Part shown: one piece after another, positions 1-6,965 of the stretch
How positions within the stretch are numbered: the stretch's first letter is position 1
Layout: every line of letters starts with the position of its first letter
Origin: Pseudomonadota bacterium
GTDB taxonomy: Bacteria > Pseudomonadota > Alphaproteobacteria > Rhodospirillales > 2-02-FULL-58-16
NCBI GenBank assembly: GCA_022567015.1
Contig: JADFHR010000058.1
Location: forward strand, 1-14,405
DNA length: 14,405 bases
Reading direction: 5' to 3'
Translations under genes and position numbers: made by a program
Notes under the pieces: generated by a model
The model's input: only the letters and a program-made list of their open reading frames with translations
Database searches by the model: none
What the model was told of the DNA's origin: nothing

Positions 1-58
1 GGCGCATCGTCAAAACTTTTCGACGCCCTCCGACGGGCCGCATACGCGACCGCAACGG

Positions 59-152
59 CGGCTTACCAAGGCTTTCGGACGGCGTCGCGCACGCTTCGCG
101 ATGCCCCGCATCGCCACAGCGCACGCTCCTGGCCGAAAACCTTGGTAAGCCG
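59..152. repeat. 94-bp element with 20-bp terminal inverted repeats
   Basis: The left arm (59-78, CGGCTTACCAAGGCTTTCGG) and the right arm (133-152, CCGAAAACCTTGGTAAGCCG) are reverse complements at 19 of 20 positions. The one difference pairs C72 with A139 on the + strand, which becomes a G-U pair in a minus-strand transcript. Between the arms lie a perfect 7-bp hairpin with a CCC loop (GCGATGC 98-104, GCATCGC 108-114) and a 9-bp direct repeat GCGCACGCT (87-95 and 119-127). No reading frame is evident in it. No run of T follows either arm, so it is not a textbook intrinsic terminator. It could be a short palindromic repeat or MITE-like element, a structured RNA, or the 3' structure of a gene lying off the left edge. 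The inverted repeat is directly visible; its role is unknown. Confidence 0.75.
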
Positions 153-374
153 TCTCTATGGGTCATGATCAGCGCCCCTTGGTATAAGTCCGATCCGGCC
201 GGTTACACGCCGGTTGCCAATAAAAGAACATACGAAGAACATAAAATTGCCAGAATTTCCTTTCTTAATAGGACACCACAATCCTTGGGGAATTTTTAAC
301 TATTTCTCCGCAACATGTAGTGCGGGCCCCGGAGATTTCGGCAACACTTTGAAAACCCAAGTAAAACCACAGTA
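153..374. other. Non-coding spacer with AT-rich core upstream of the dcw cluster
   Basis: I see no convincing gene in this stretch. Bases 221-300 contain only 26 G or C in 80 (about 33%), while the neighbouring coding DNA is strongly GC-rich. Such a drop is common in promoter regions or in DNA of foreign origin. The stretch contains a short inverted repeat CCGGC/GCCGG (195-199 and 209-213) and another, CCGCA/TGCGG (308-312 and 321-325). A TATAAG hexamer at 183-188 lacks a good -35 partner. A TTGAAA hexamer at 349-354 resembles a -35 element but has only a weak -10 candidate downstream. The main dcw promoter probably lies here or within the adjoining box array, but I cannot place it. Confidence 0.6.
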
Positions 375-410
375 TCCCATTGACGCCCATGATCTCCCAT
401 GATATCCCAA
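375..410 (-). promoter_or_regulatory. Probable MraZ-binding operator (10-bp-spaced boxes)
   Basis: Four hexamers follow at an exact 10-bp step: TCCCAT (375-380), GCCCAT (385-390), TCCCAT (395-400) and TCCCAA (405-410). Read on the minus strand they are TTGGGA, ATGGGA, ATGGGC and ATGGGA. In phase with them are weaker members on both sides: ACCCAA (355-360), AACCAC (365-370) and GCCCGG (415-420). MraZ is known to bind direct TGGG-type repeats with a 10-bp period upstream of its own gene, and mraZ starts 91 nt downstream. The match in motif, period and location makes autoregulation the likely role. The boxes lie with TGGG on the strand opposite to mraZ. Protein binding itself is inferred. Confidence 0.75.
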
Positions 411-456
411 TATGGCCCGGTATGTGTCTAAGGGGGAAGTACCGCGTGGGGCAGGA

Positions 457-474
457 CTCCGGCGAAAGCCGGGG
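457..474 (+). other. GNRA-tetraloop hairpin in the mraZ leader
   Basis: CTCCGGC (457-463) and GCCGGGG (468-474) flank a GAAA loop (464-467). The inner five pairs are perfect CCGGC/GCCGG, and the outer two are a T-G wobble and a C-G pair. GAAA is a GNRA loop, which gives very stable RNA hairpins. The structure ends 26 nt before the mraZ start, so it would sit in the mRNA leader if transcription begins upstream. It may stabilise the transcript, affect translation, or be a remnant of a palindromic intergenic repeat built around CCGGCGAAAGCCGG. No T tract follows, so it is not an obvious terminator. Confidence 0.55.
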
Positions 475-500
475 CGGGAAACGGATTCTCGGGGGTCGGC

Positions 501-968
501 ATGGGGCTGCTGGTCGGCAGATATCTCAACAGGATCGACAAGAAGGGACGGATTTCCGTTCCCAAACCCTTTCGCGATGCTTTCCGCGAGCAGGACTTCG
601 CCGGGCTGTACGCGTATCCCCTGTTCAAATATCCGGCCATCGAGGCGTGCGACGAGGACTTCATGGCCCGCGTCAGCGCCAGCCTCGAGGACCTGGACAT
701 GTTCTCCGACGACCACGACGACCTGGCCGCCATCATCTTAGAGAACGCCCATCCCCTGCCGTTCGATCCCGAAGGCCGCATCGTGCTGCCCAAGGTGCTG
801 ATCGAGCACGCGGGCCTGGCCGGCGAGGCCCTGTTCGTGGGCCGCGGCGCGCGCCTGCAGATCTGGGAGCCCAAGGCCTACGACGCCAACCACGACCAGG
901 CCTTGGAGCGTGCCCGGTCGCGCGGCGCCACCCTGCGCCTGCGCCGCAACCGGGACGAGGAGGCTTAG
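501..968 (+). CDS. mraZ: Transcriptional regulator MraZ
   Basis: MraZ is a DNA-binding protein of the AbrB/MazE-like fold that binds repeats upstream of the dcw cluster and controls its transcription; it assembles as a ring-shaped multimer. The 155-residue product has the expected two half-domains, each with the family signature: DKKGRISVP at residues 13-21 and DPEGRIVLP at 89-97. The length is normal, with a short Arg- and Glu-rich tail. The ATG at 501 is preceded by a G-rich stretch (491-495) at short spacing and gives the usual short N-terminus before the first signature. It is the first gene of the cluster and stops 2 nt before the rsmH start. The 10-bp-spaced boxes upstream suggest that it regulates itself. 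The family assignment is secure; the regulatory effect in this organism is inferred. Confidence 0.96.
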   Translation: MGLLVGRYLNRIDKKGRISVPKPFRDAFREQDFAGLYAYPLFKYPAIEACDEDFMARVSASLEDLDMFSDDHDDLAAIILENAHPLPFDPEGRIVLPKVLIEHAGLAGEALFVGRGARLQIWEPKAYDANHDQALERARSRGATLRLRRNRDEEA

Positions 969-970
969 CC

Positions 971-1942
971 GTGTCGGCGCCCGCCCACACGCCGGTGATG
1001 CTGCGCCAGGTGCTGGAGGTTCTGGCCCCCCGCGACGGCGCCATCTACGTGGACGCCACCTTCGGCGCCGGGGGATATTCGGAGGCCGTCCTCAAGGCCG
1101 CCCGGTGCACGGTCTGGGGTATCGACCGCGACCCCGACGCGGCACGGAGCGGCACCCGAATGGAGCGCCGGTATCCGGGCCGCTTCACGGTCATCCACGG
1201 GCGCTACGGCGACATGACGGGGCTGCTCGGCGGCCTCGGCGTCGACCGGGTGGACGGCGTCGCCCTCGATCTGGGCCTGTCGTCGATGCAACTGGACGCT
1301 CCGGCGCGCGGCTTTTCCTTCCGCGCCGACGGCCCCCTCGACATGCGCATGGACACTGTGGGACGGACCGCGGCCGACGTGGTCAACCACTTGGGCGAAA
1401 AGGAACTCGCCGACATCATCTATCGGTACGGCGGGGAACGGGCATCCCGGCGCGTCGCCCGGGCCATCGTCGAGGCCCGCGCCGAGGCGCCGATCACCCG
1501 GACCCGCCGGTTGGCCGACCTGGTGCGCCGCGTCGTCCCCCGGTCCCGGGACGGCATCGATCCCGCCACCCGCACCTTCCAGGCCCTGCGCATTTACGTC
1601 AACGACGAACTCGGCGAGCTCGACCGGGGCCTGTCGGCGGCGGAAACCCTGCTCGGCCCCGGGGGCCGTCTGGCCGTGGTCTCCTTCCATTCCCTGGAGG
1701 ACAGGACGGTCAAGGATTTCCTGAGGATGCGCAGCGGCACCGCGCCGCGGCCGTCGCGCCACGTCCCCGGCCCCGCGGAGGCGCCGCCGCCGCCCAGTTT
1801 CCGCCTCCTCGGCCGCGGGGTCGCCAGGCCCTCGGCGGACGAGGTCGCCGCCAATCCGCGCTCCCGCTCGGCGCGCCTCAGGGCCGCCGAACGTACCGCC
1901 GAGCCGCCGTGGACCGGCGCCATGGAGGGAGGCCCGGCATGA
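971..1942 (+). CDS. rsmH: 16S rRNA (cytosine(1402)-N(4))-methyltransferase RsmH (MraW)
   Basis: RsmH transfers a methyl group from S-adenosylmethionine to N4 of C1402 in the decoding centre of 16S rRNA. The 323-residue protein begins with the conserved HTPVML (6-11), followed by the SAM-binding loop VDATFGAGG (27-35). LDLGLSSMQLD follows at 99-109, then ARGFSFR and the late motifs FQALRIYVNDELGEL and VVSFHSLEDR. The C-terminus has the typical NPRSRSARLRAAER pattern. The start is a GTG at 971, chosen because HTPVML must be included and because GAGGAGG (957-963) lies 7 nt upstream. The next ATG, at 998, would cut into the conserved N-terminus. The gene follows mraZ by 2 nt and overlaps ftsL by 4 nt. 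All expected motifs are present. Confidence 0.96.
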   Translation: MSAPAHTPVMLRQVLEVLAPRDGAIYVDATFGAGGYSEAVLKAARCTVWGIDRDPDAARSGTRMERRYPGRFTVIHGRYGDMTGLLGGLGVDRVDGVALDLGLSSMQLDAPARGFSFRADGPLDMRMDTVGRTAADVVNHLGEKELADIIYRYGGERASRRVARAIVEARAEAPITRTRRLADLVRRVVPRSRDGIDPATRTFQALRIYVNDELGELDRGLSAAETLLGPGGRLAVVSFHSLEDRTVKDFLRMRSGTAPRPSRHVPGPAEAPPPPSFRLLGRGVARPSADEVAANPRSRSARLRAAERTAEPPWTGAMEGGPA

Positions 1943-2307
1943 TGCGACGGACCACGGTGCTGTTCGTCTTCCTGGCCGCGGCGTTGAGCCTGGCCCTGTT
2001 CTCGCTCAAGTACCAGGTGCAGGACCTGGAGGACGAGTTCGTCGCCCTCAACCGCTCCATCCTGGCCGAGCGGCGGGCCACCCACGTGCTCGAGGCGGAA
2101 TGGAGCTATCTCAACGATCCCGTGCGCCTGGGCGCCTTGGCCGCGCGGCACCTGGGGCTGCGCCCCGTGGAATCGGAGCAGATGGGCACGCTCAGCACCC
2201 TGTCGGTGCTCCCGTCCGGCCGCGAAGGCGCCCCGAGGACCAACGTGGCGGACCGCAACACGCTGCCGCTTCTCACACCATTGGTCGGCGGAAGGGCAGG
2301 CCGGTGA
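1939..2307 (+). CDS. ftsL: Cell division protein FtsL
   Basis: FtsL is a small bitopic membrane protein of the divisome. With FtsB and FtsQ it activates the septal synthase FtsW-FtsI. The 122-residue product has a short basic N-terminus (MMRR), one hydrophobic segment at about residues 5-22, and then a periplasmic region predicted to be helical or coiled coil (about 24-52). The WSYLNDPVRLGALAARHLGL stretch is typical of alphaproteobacterial FtsL. The tail is low in complexity and probably disordered. The start overlaps the rsmH stop as ATGA; a second ATG at 1942 is equally possible. GGAGGGAGG (1924-1932) is a strong ribosome binding site. FtsL diverges fast, so identity rests on topology, the helical region and its fixed place between rsmH and ftsI. 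Confidence 0.93.
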   Translation: MMRRTTVLFVFLAAALSLALFSLKYQVQDLEDEFVALNRSILAERRATHVLEAEWSYLNDPVRLGALAARHLGLRPVESEQMGTLSTLSVLPSGREGAPRTNVADRNTLPLLTPLVGGRAGR

Positions 2308-4046
2308 CCGAGCGCGAGATGTCCCGTCCCATCCACGCGGAAGCCTGGCAACGGCAGCGGGTCCGCCTGGAGGGCACCCGCAAGCAGGCCCTGGAAACGG
2401 GGCGCAACCGCCTGCTGGTCACCAGCGTCGTCTTCGCGCTGGCCTTCCTTGCCATCGCCGGGCGCCTGGTCGACCTGACCGTGCTGGGGAGGGGCGCCGA
2501 GTCCCACCTGGCGGCCGTGGCCACGGCCCGCGCCGCGACCGGCGGGCGCGCCGACATCACCGACCGCAACGGCGTCATCCTGGCGACCAGCCTGCCCACC
2601 GTTTCGCTCTACGCCGACCCCACCGAGGTGCTGGACGCGGAAGAGGCCGCCGACAAGCTGGTGCGTGTCCTGCCCGGCCTCGACCGGTCCGCGGTGCTGG
2701 CCAAGCTGACGTCCCGGGGGCGCTTCGTCTGGCTGCGCCGCATCCTGACCCCGACGCAGCAGTACGCGGTCAACCGCCTCGGCATTCCCGGCCTCGCCTT
2801 CCAGCGCGGCGAGCACCGGGTCTATCCCCACGGGCGGACGGCGGCGCATCTGCTGGGGTTCACCGACGTGGACGGCCGCGGCATCGCCGGCCTGGAACGG
2901 CGTTTCGACGAAACCCTGCGCCGCGGCGCACCCTTGCGGCTGTCGGTCGACCTTCGCCTGCAGGCGATGCTGCGCGAGGAACTCTCCGCCGCCTTTGTCG
3001 GGTCCAGGGCGTTGGGCGCCGCCGGGCTGGTGCTCGACGTGAAGACCGGCGAGATCCTGGCCCTTGCCTCCCTGCCCGACTTCGACCCCAACCGGCCCGC
3101 CACCGCCGGCGGCGAGGGCGGTTTCAACCGGGTGACCAAGGGCGTCTACGAGATGGGCTCCACCTTCAAGCTGTTCACCACGGCCATGGCCCTGGACAGC
3201 GGCACGGTGACGCTCCGCGACGGCTATGACGCCAGCCGGCCGATCCGCGTCTCCCGCTTCACCATCACCGACTTCCACGGCCGCAACCGGTGGCTGTCGG
3301 TGCCGGAAATCCTGGTCTATTCGTCCAATATCGGGGCCGCCAAGATGGCCCTGGACGTGGGCGCCCGGGTCCAGCGGTCCTATCTCGGCAACTTCGGGCT
3401 GCTCAGCCGTTCGCCCATCGAACTGCCCGAGGTGGCGGCGCCGCTGATCCCGGCGCGGTGGCGCGACATCAACACCATGACCATCGGATACGGCCACGGC
3501 ATCGCCGTGACCCCCCTGCAGATGGCGGGGGCCGTGGCCACCGTGGTCAACGGCGGCATCGCGCGTCCGACCACCCTCCTTCGCCGGCCCGACGGCGTCC
3601 AGCCGGAAGGCAGGCGGGTGTTGTCCGTGGCCACGTCGCGGCAGATGCGCGCGCTGATGCGCCTGGTCGTGCTCCGCGGCACCGGCAAGAGGGCGCAGGC
3701 GCCGGGCTACAGGGTCGGCGGCAAGACGGGAACCGCCGACAAACTGGAGGGCGGCAGATACCGCAGCGACGCCTCGATTTCCTCCTTCGTCGGCGCCTTC
3801 CCCATGAATGCGCCCCGCTATGTGGTGCTGGTCCTGCTCGACGAGCCCAAGGACACCGACGGCAAGGCCGCCACCGGGGGCCGGGTCGCCGCGCCGGTGG
3901 TCGCCCGGATGGTGCGGCGCATGGCGCCCCTTGTGGGCTTCGCCCCGGTCCCCGCGGAAGAGACGCCGCAAGGCCCGCACCCGCTGCTCGCTTCCCTCAA
4001 CCCCCCGCCGGCGAAGGTCCGGGAGCAATCCCTTGCGGCTCATTGA
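2304..4046 (+). CDS. ftsI: Septal peptidoglycan transpeptidase FtsI (PBP3)
   Basis: FtsI is the class B penicillin-binding protein that cross-links new peptidoglycan at the division site, working with the glycosyltransferase FtsW. The 580-residue product has a charged cytoplasmic N-terminus, a single membrane anchor at about residues 36-55, a PBP-dimerisation domain, and the transpeptidase domain. The three active-site motifs are intact: STFK at 286-289 (nucleophile Ser286), SSN at 340-342 and KTG at 474-476. The C-terminus carries a Pro-rich tail of about 30 residues. The GTG start at 2304 overlaps the ftsL stop as GTGA and has GGAAGGGCAGG upstream; an ATG at 2319 is an alternative that would remove five residues. 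The 3' end overlaps murE by 14 nt. FtsI rather than a PBP2/MrdA is supported by the cluster. Confidence 0.95.
   Translation: MTEREMSRPIHAEAWQRQRVRLEGTRKQALETGRNRLLVTSVVFALAFLAIAGRLVDLTVLGRGAESHLAAVATARAATGGRADITDRNGVILATSLPTVSLYADPTEVLDAEEAADKLVRVLPGLDRSAVLAKLTSRGRFVWLRRILTPTQQYAVNRLGIPGLAFQRGEHRVYPHGRTAAHLLGFTDVDGRGIAGLERRFDETLRRGAPLRLSVDLRLQAMLREELSAAFVGSRALGAAGLVLDVKTGEILALASLPDFDPNRPATAGGEGGFNRVTKGVYEMGSTFKLFTTAMALDSGTVTLRDGYDASRPIRVSRFTITDFHGRNRWLSVPEILVYSSNIGAAKMALDVGARVQRSYLGNFGLLSRSPIELPEVAAPLIPARWRDINTMTIGYGHGIAVTPLQMAGAVATVVNGGIARPTTLLRRPDGVQPEGRRVLSVATSRQMRALMRLVVLRGTGKRAQAPGYRVGGKTGTADKLEGGRYRSDASISSFVGAFPMNAPRYVVLVLLDEPKDTDGKAATGGRVAAPVVARMVRRMAPLVGFAPVPAEETPQGPHPLLASLNPPPAKVREQSLAAH
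4021..4025 (+). promoter_or_regulatory. Ribosome binding site deciding the murE TTG start
   Basis: GGGAG at 4021-4025 lies 7 nt before the TTG at 4033, inside the end of ftsI. A competing and stronger-looking site, GAAGGAG (4054-4060), lies 11 nt before a GTG at 4072. The TTG is preferred because it yields an N-terminus MRLIDLV that resembles the conserved start of MurE proteins. The GTG would remove 13 residues. Confidence 0.5.
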
Positions 4047-5502
4047 TCTTGTCGAAGGAGACGATTTCCAGGTGGCGCAAAGAGCGATAAGCAAGGATAC
4101 GGACATCGTCGGTCTGACATGTGACTCGCGCCTGGTCGAGCCCGGATTCCTCTTTGCCGCGCTGGCCGGCGCCCGCGCCGACGGCCGGGCCTTCATCCCC
4201 GAGGCGATGGCGCGCGGCGCGGCGGCCGTGCTGGCGCCGCCCGGCACCCGCATCGAAACCCGGGAGCCCCCGGTTCCCCTGCTCGTCGACGACAATCCGC
4301 GCCGCCGTTTCGCCCTCATGGCGGCGCGATTCTTCGCTTCCCAGCCGCGCACGGTGGCCGCGGTAACCGGGACCAACGGCAAGACCTCGGTGGTGTCCTT
4401 CCTGCGCCAGGTGTGGACGCGGCTGGGCCGCCAGGCCGCCGGCCTGGGCACCCTCGGCATCGCCGCACCCGGGCTGGAGGTCGCCGGCAGCCTGACCACC
4501 CCCGACCCGGTGGAGCTGCACCGCATTCTCGCCGACCTGGCCGGGCGGGGCGTCGAGTGCCTGGCCATGGAAGCCTCCAGCCACGGCCTCGCCCAGTACC
4601 GCCTGGACGGGGTGCGCGTGGCGGCCGGCGCGTTCACCAATTTGTCCCGGGACCACCTGGATTACCACGGCTCCATGGAATCGTACCTGGAGGCGAAGAC
4701 GCGGCTGTTCTCCGACATCATGGACGCCGGCGGCGTGGCGGTGGTGAACGCGGACGGGCCGTACGGCGAAGCCGTCAGGGCCGCCTGCGCGGCCAGGGGA
4801 CACCGCATCATCACCTACGGCGCCCGGGGCGCAGACATCCGCCTGGAGGACGCCCAGCCGCTGCCCGAAGGACAGCGCTTGCGGCTGACCGTCATGGGCC
4901 GGGCCCATACGGTCACCCTGCCCCTGGTCGGCGCCTTCCAGGCCGAAAACGCGCTCTGCGCCCTCGGCCTGGCGCTCGCCTGCGGCGAGGACGAGGGCCG
5001 CGCCGTGGCCGCCCTGGAGGGCCTGGACGGGGTGCCGGGACGGGTCCAGAGGATCGCCGGCCACCCCGGCGGCGCCGCCGTTTTCGTCGACTACGCCCAC
5101 ACGCCGGACGCCCTCGCCAGCGTGCTCGGGGCCCTGCGTCCCCACGCCCGGGGACGCCTCTTCGTGGTGTTCGGGTGCGGCGGCGACCGCGACCCCGGCA
5201 AGCGGCCCCAGATGGGGCGCACGGCATGCGCCCTCGCCGACGTGGTCATCGTCACCGACGACAACCCGCGCCGCGAGGATGCGGCGCGCATCCGCCGCCA
5301 GATCCTGGCCGCCTGCGAAGGCGCGCGCGAAATCGCGGACCGGCGCCAGGCCATCGCCGCCGCGGTCGCCGAGTTGCGGCCCGGCGACCTGTTGGTGGTC
5401 GCCGGCAAGGGACACGAGCAGGGCCAGATCGTGGGCGACGAGGTGCGGCCCTTCGACGACGCCGAAGTCCTCAGCGCCGCCATCGGGGAGCTCGGACGAT
5501 GA
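4033..5502 (+). CDS. murE: UDP-MurNAc-L-Ala-D-Glu:meso-diaminopimelate ligase MurE
   Basis: MurE is the cytoplasmic ATP-dependent ligase that adds meso-diaminopimelate to UDP-MurNAc-L-Ala-D-Glu. The 489-residue protein has the substrate-binding N-terminal domain (LTCDSRLVEPGFLFAAL), the ATP-binding loop GTNGKTS at 113-119, and NLSRDHLDYHG. Lys222 in SYLEAK matches the lysine that is carbamylated in this family. DNPR at 410-413 is the C-terminal motif that marks meso-DAP rather than L-lysine specificity, as expected for a Gram-negative wall. The TTG start at 4033 overlaps ftsI by 14 nt and rests on N-terminal similarity; a GTG at 4072 is the alternative. The gene ends in a 4-nt overlap with murF. 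The function is secure, the start less so. Confidence 0.95.
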   Translation: MRLIDLVEGDDFQVAQRAISKDTDIVGLTCDSRLVEPGFLFAALAGARADGRAFIPEAMARGAAAVLAPPGTRIETREPPVPLLVDDNPRRRFALMAARFFASQPRTVAAVTGTNGKTSVVSFLRQVWTRLGRQAAGLGTLGIAAPGLEVAGSLTTPDPVELHRILADLAGRGVECLAMEASSHGLAQYRLDGVRVAAGAFTNLSRDHLDYHGSMESYLEAKTRLFSDIMDAGGVAVVNADGPYGEAVRAACAARGHRIITYGARGADIRLEDAQPLPEGQRLRLTVMGRAHTVTLPLVGAFQAENALCALGLALACGEDEGRAVAALEGLDGVPGRVQRIAGHPGGAAVFVDYAHTPDALASVLGALRPHARGRLFVVFGCGGDRDPGKRPQMGRTACALADVVIVTDDNPRREDAARIRRQILAACEGAREIADRRQAIAAAVAELRPGDLLVVAGKGHEQGQIVGDEVRPFDDAEVLSAAIGELGR

Positions 5503-6950
5503 TGGGCGGAGACAAAGACCGGGACATCCTGTGGACGTCGGCGAAAGCGGCGGAAGCGACCGGCGGCCGCGGCGGCGCCACCTGGGAAGCCACCGGCGTC
5601 TCCATCGACACCCGTACCATGAGGCCCGGCGACCTGTTCGTCGCCATCAAGGGACCCCGGTTCGACGGGCACGACTTTCTCGCCGAGGCGCGGGGCGCCG
5701 CCGCCGCCGTCGTCGAACGGGCGCCGCCGAAAGGGGCCGCGGACATGCCGCTGCTTGTCGTCGACGACACCCTGGCGGCGCTCGAGGACCTGGGGGCGGC
5801 GGCCCGCGCGCGCACCGACGGGCGCATCATCGCGGTGACCGGGAGCGTCGGCAAGACAGGGGTCAAGGAGGCGCTGAAAACGGTGCTCGGCCGCCAGGCG
5901 CCGACGAGCGCCAGCAAGGGAAGCCTCAACAACAAATGGGGCCTGCCGCTGAGCCTCGCCCGCATGCCGCCGGACACCGCCTTCGGCGTATTCGAGATGG
6001 GGATGAACCACCCCGGAGAGATCGAACCCCTGTCCCGCCTGGTGCGTCCCCATGTGGCCGTGATCACGAACGTGGAGGCCGTGCACAGCGCCTTTTTCGA
6101 CACCGTCGAGCAGATCGCCGACGCCAAGGCCGAGGTGTTCGCCGGCATGGAGCCCGGCGGCGTCGCCGTGCTCAACCGCGACAATCCCCATTTTCCCCGA
6201 CTTGCCGCCGCCGCCAGGGCGCAGGGCGTGAAGACCATCCTCAGCTTCGGCGGGCATGTGGAGGCCAGCGTGCGTCTGGTCGAGTCCTCCCCGGATGGCG
6301 AAGGTTCGCGCATCGTGGCCACTGTATCGGGCGACGACGTGGCCTGCCGCGTCGGCATTGCCGGCCGCCACTGGGTGATGAACGGCCTCGCCGTCCTGGC
6401 GGCGGTCGCCGCCGCCGGCGGAGACGTTTTGCGGGCCGCCGCCGACCTCGATCGCCTGACGGCGCTCACCGGGCGCGGTCAACGCCATGGCGTGCGCATT
6501 GCCGGCGGACGGTTCGATCTCATCGACGAAAGCTACAACGCCAGCCCCGTTTCCATGGGCGCCGCCATCGCCATGCTCGGCCAGGCGCGCCCGGGCCCCG
6601 GCGGGCGGCGCATCGCCGTGCTCGGCGACATGCTCGAGTTGGGCGCCGCCTCGCCGGAGGAGCATGCGGCCCTGGCCGGTCCCCTGGAGGAGCACGGCAT
6701 CGATGTGGTGTTCACGGCGGGGACGGACATGGCCCACCTGTGGGACGCCCTGCCCCGACCCATGCGCGGCGGCCACGCCGCCGAGTGCCAGATGCTGGCC
6801 CCCATGGTGACGGCGGCGGTGCAGCCCGGTGACGTGATCGTCGTCAAGGGATCGGCGGGCACCCGCGCCGGCCTGATCGTGCGGTCGCTGCTGAAGCTGG
6901 AATGCGGCGACGACGCGGCGGCGCCGAAACGCGCCGTCAACGACGAATAG
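5499..6950 (+). CDS. murF: UDP-MurNAc-tripeptide:D-alanyl-D-alanine ligase MurF
   Basis: MurF is the cytoplasmic ligase that adds D-Ala-D-Ala to UDP-MurNAc-tripeptide, completing the pentapeptide. The 483-residue product shows the N-terminal SIDTRTMRPGDLFVAIKG stretch and the nucleotide loop GSVGKTG at 115-121. MGMNHPGEIEPL (from about 167) and DESYNASP at 343-350 then match the family. The final part has VLGDMLELG and VVKGSAGTRA. In the loop a Gly follows the GKT where many Mur ligases have Ser or Thr; the catalytic Lys119 and Thr120 remain, so activity is expected. The start overlaps the murE stop as ATGA, with a second ATG immediately after. It is followed by a 15-nt gap before mraY. The length is normal for MurF. 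Confidence 0.95.
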   Translation: MMGGDKDRDILWTSAKAAEATGGRGGATWEATGVSIDTRTMRPGDLFVAIKGPRFDGHDFLAEARGAAAAVVERAPPKGAADMPLLVVDDTLAALEDLGAAARARTDGRIIAVTGSVGKTGVKEALKTVLGRQAPTSASKGSLNNKWGLPLSLARMPPDTAFGVFEMGMNHPGEIEPLSRLVRPHVAVITNVEAVHSAFFDTVEQIADAKAEVFAGMEPGGVAVLNRDNPHFPRLAAAARAQGVKTILSFGGHVEASVRLVESSPDGEGSRIVATVSGDDVACRVGIAGRHWVMNGLAVLAAVAAAGGDVLRAAADLDRLTALTGRGQRHGVRIAGGRFDLIDESYNASPVSMGAAIAMLGQARPGPGGRRIAVLGDMLELGAASPEEHAALAGPLEEHGIDVVFTAGTDMAHLWDALPRPMRGGHAAECQMLAPMVTAAVQPGDVIVVKGSAGTRAGLIVRSLLKLECGDDAAAPKRAVNDE

Positions 6951-6965
6951 GGACGGAGCCCGCCC

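Noticed and set aside
8..25. Small inverted repeat CGTC-AAAA...TTTT-GACG at the left edge
   Set aside because: It is short, interrupted by a bulged base, and cut off from its context by the window edge.
281..299. Possible intrinsic terminator: a short stem around TTGG followed by ATTTTT
   Set aside because: The stem has only about three pairs (TCC/GGA), too weak for a terminator, and no upstream gene is visible to end here.
214..402. A 62-codon open frame on the + strand in the mraZ upstream region
   Set aside because: It begins with TTG without a ribosome binding site, lies in AT-rich spacer DNA, runs through the MraZ box array and has no recognisable protein motif.
349..408. Possible sigma-70 promoter elements: TTGAAA at 349-354 and TTGACG at 380-385
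   Set aside because: Each resembles a -35 box, but no hexamer at 15-18 nt downstream matches a -10 box at more than about three of six positions. TTGACG also lies in the repeat array, so the match may be incidental.
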